This document shows, piece after piece, positions 62,725 through 64,000 of a DNA stretch of 64,000 nt. How positions within the stretch are numbered: position 1 is the first letter of the stretch; each line of letters begins with the position of its first letter. The notes beneath the pieces were generated by a model. That model searched no databases and was not told the DNA's origin. It saw only the letters and a list, made by a program, of their open reading frames with translations. Source of the DNA: Leifsonia xyli (GTDB lineage: Bacteria; Actinomycetota; Actinomycetes; Actinomycetales; Microbacteriaceae); assembly GCA_001647635.1 (NCBI GenBank), contig CP014761.1:1798001-1862000 (forward strand), read 5' to 3'. Position numbers and translations under genes: made by a program.

Positions 62725-63360
62725 CTAGGCGAAGGGCACGTGCTGGGTGACCCACGCGTGCATCGCGATGGCGGCCGCGGCCGACGCGTTGATGGAGCGG
62801 GTGGAGCCGAACTGCGCGATCTCGACCACGGCGTCGGCCGCGTCGAGGGCCGCGGGCGACAGACCCGGACCCTCCTGCCCGAAGAGCAGCACGCACTCCC
62901 GCGGCAGCGCGAAGGTCTCGATGCCGACGGAGCCGGGCACGTTGTCGATCGCGATCACGGGAAGCCCCGCGCCGCGCGCCCACGCGACGAACGCCTCCAC
63001 GTCGTCGTGGTGGACGACGTGCTGGTAGCGGTCGGTCACCATCGCGCCGCGCTTGTTCCAGCGCCGCCGGCCGATGATGTGGACGGTGTCGGCGAGGAAC
63101 GCGTTCGCACTGCGAACGATGGAGCCGATGTTCATGTCGTGCTGCCAGTTCTCGATCGCGACGTGGAACGGGTGCCGGCGCTGGTCCAGGTCGGCGACGA
63201 TCGCCTCCACGCTCCAATAGTGGTAGCGGTCGATGACGTTGCGCGTGTCGCCGTGGCGCAGGAGTTCGGGGTCGTACCGGGGGTCGTCGGGCCATTCGCC
63301 GGGCCACGGTCCGACGCCGTTGGTCGTCAACTCGTGCGTCGGGTTCGGCGTCTCGTCCAC
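62725..63360 (-). CDS. TrmH/SpoU-family RNA methyltransferase
   Basis: 211 residues, SPOUT fold. Motif 1 NWQHDMNIGSIVRSANAF with the conserved Asn and Arg, motif 2 LLFGQEGPGLS, motif 3 GSTRSINASAAAAIAMHAW form the knotted SAM site. Such enzymes 2'-O-methylate tRNA or rRNA; the target site is not predictable. The N-terminal 60 residues (GEWPDDPRYDPELLRHGD) are lineage-specific. GTG six bases after TAACCT. Confidence 0.87.
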   Translation of the reverse strand: MDETPNPTHELTTNGVGPWPGEWPDDPRYDPELLRHGDTRNVIDRYHYWSVEAIVADLDQRRHPFHVAIENWQHDMNIGSIVRSANAFLADTVHIIGRRRWNKRGAMVTDRYQHVVHHDDVEAFVAWARGAGLPVIAIDNVPGSVGIETFALPRECVLLFGQEGPGLSPAALDAADAVVEIAQFGSTRSINASAAAAIAMHAWVTQHVPFA

Positions 63361-63372
63361 CGGTCCAGGTTA
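63358..63372 (-). promoter_or_regulatory. -10 box with leaderless start, TrmH-type gene
   Basis: Minus strand TAACCT (63372-63367), six bases GGACCG, GTG. Confidence 0.45.
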
Positions 63373-63455
63373 TCCACCGACCGCACGCGACCTCACCGCT
63401 GCGCGGCCCGCGCCCCTAAGCTGGACGCATCCGATTCCCGCCGAAAGGAGTCCGC

Positions 63456-64000
63456 GTGACGCGTCGCGACGAGATCGAGTGCTGGCTCACCGACATGGAC
63501 GGCGTGCTCGTCCACGAGAACCAGGCGCTGCCTGGGGCGTCGGAGCTCATCCAGCAGTGGCGTGACCAGGGCACGCCCTTTCTGGTGCTGACGAACAACT
63601 CGATCTTCACCCCGCGCGACCTCGCCGCCCGGCTGCGCACCTCCGGCCTGGATGTGCCCGAGGAGTCCATCTGGACCTCCGCGCTCGCCACCGCCGACTT
63701 CCTCAAGTCGCAGATGCCCGGGGGCAGCGCGTACGTCATCGGCGAGGCCGGTCTCACAACGGCCCTCCACGAGGCGGGGTTCATCATGACCGACACGAAC
63801 CCGGACTACGTCGTCGTCGGCGAGACCCGCAGCTACTCCTTCGACGCGATCACGAAGGCGATCCGCCTGATCGGCAAGGGCGCGCGGTTCATCTCCACGA
63901 ACCCCGACGCCACCGGCCCGAGCGCCGAGGGCCCGCTGCCCGCGACCGGGGCGGTGACCGCGATGATCACCAAGGCGACGGGACGCGATCCGTACGTGAT
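63456..64000 (+). CDS. HAD-IIA family hydrolase (NagD-like), 3' end outside the window
   Basis: The first 181 residues are visible; the frame is open at the window end. WLTDMDGVLVHENQALPGASEL carries the DxDG nucleophile motif (HAD motif I), FLVLTNNSIFTPRDLAARL motif II (T/S), and later GEAGLTTALHEAG and ISTNPDATGPS belong to the C2 cap. NagD-like proteins dephosphorylate small metabolites (UMP, 4-nitrophenyl phosphate). GAAAGGAG precedes the GTG; TAAGCT (63416-63421) may be the -10. Confidence 0.9.
   Translation, partial: MTRRDEIECWLTDMDGVLVHENQALPGASELIQQWRDQGTPFLVLTNNSIFTPRDLAARLRTSGLDVPEESIWTSALATADFLKSQMPGGSAYVIGEAGLTTALHEAGFIMTDTNPDYVVVGETRSYSFDAITKAIRLIGKGARFISTNPDATGPSAEGPLPATGAVTAMITKATGRDPYV

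Overview
The window is a chromosomal segment of a high-GC Gram-positive actinobacterium. It is most probably a member of the Microbacteriaceae (Leifsonia-like). This is inferred from the strong GC bias at third codon positions, the DUF3073-purM-purF arrangement, the actinobacterial small-subunit type of PurL with separate PurS and PurQ, and many genes whose start codon sits six or seven bases after a TANNNT -10 box (leaderless transcripts). No rRNA, tRNA, CRISPR array or insertion sequence was seen. The genus is an inference.

Layout. 1-3079: end of a sugar ABC transporter operon with an S51 peptidase and a glycogen-debranching-type glucosidase. 3171-15681: flavin monooxygenase, DUF3073, a secreted Ig-like protein with an apparent frameshift, purM, purF, small membrane proteins, purD, an alditol-oxidase-like flavoprotein, DUF6325 and SHOCT proteins, a secreted SGNH hydrolase and purC. 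15741-22669: RraA-like and VOC proteins, a PadR-controlled drug exporter, gamma carbonic anhydrase, UPF0114 protein, uracil-DNA glycosylase-like protein and a zinc alcohol dehydrogenase. 22666-27851: phosphonatase-like HAD hydrolase, then a tryptophan-to-anthranilate operon (kynA, amidohydrolase, kynU, PaaX-like regulator). 27901-32679: purS, purQ, an ECF sigma factor with a membrane partner, and purL. 32777-38939: alpha/beta hydrolase, EamA transporter, a luciferase-like monooxygenase with its FMN reductase, a membrane protein and a processive glycosyltransferase.

38940-49983 is an accessory island with visibly lower GC and broken genes. Its core is a 2281-residue secreted RHS/YD-repeat protein with a C-terminal tip and a membrane-anchored putative immunity gene. 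Downstream lies a second, orphan tip-immunity cassette that carries a 719-bp copy of the RHS core. Farther downstream are remnants of other genes. This is the most interesting part of the window: a contact-dependent polymorphic toxin locus with a recombination-ready alternative tip.

50152-64000 returns to ordinary chromosome: ABC exporter, chorismate mutase, SDR, Eis-like acetyltransferase, MHS-family transporter, purA, a TetR / degenerate ABC-ATPase / YhgE-Pip operon, a metallophosphoesterase, DUF3052, a TrmH-type methyltransferase and a HAD-IIA phosphatase cut by the window end.

Functionally, purM, F, D, C, S, Q, L and A give most of de novo IMP synthesis plus the committed AMP step, spread over five separate transcription units. 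The kyn operon lacks a recognisable KynB-type formamidase and carries an amidohydrolase in that place.
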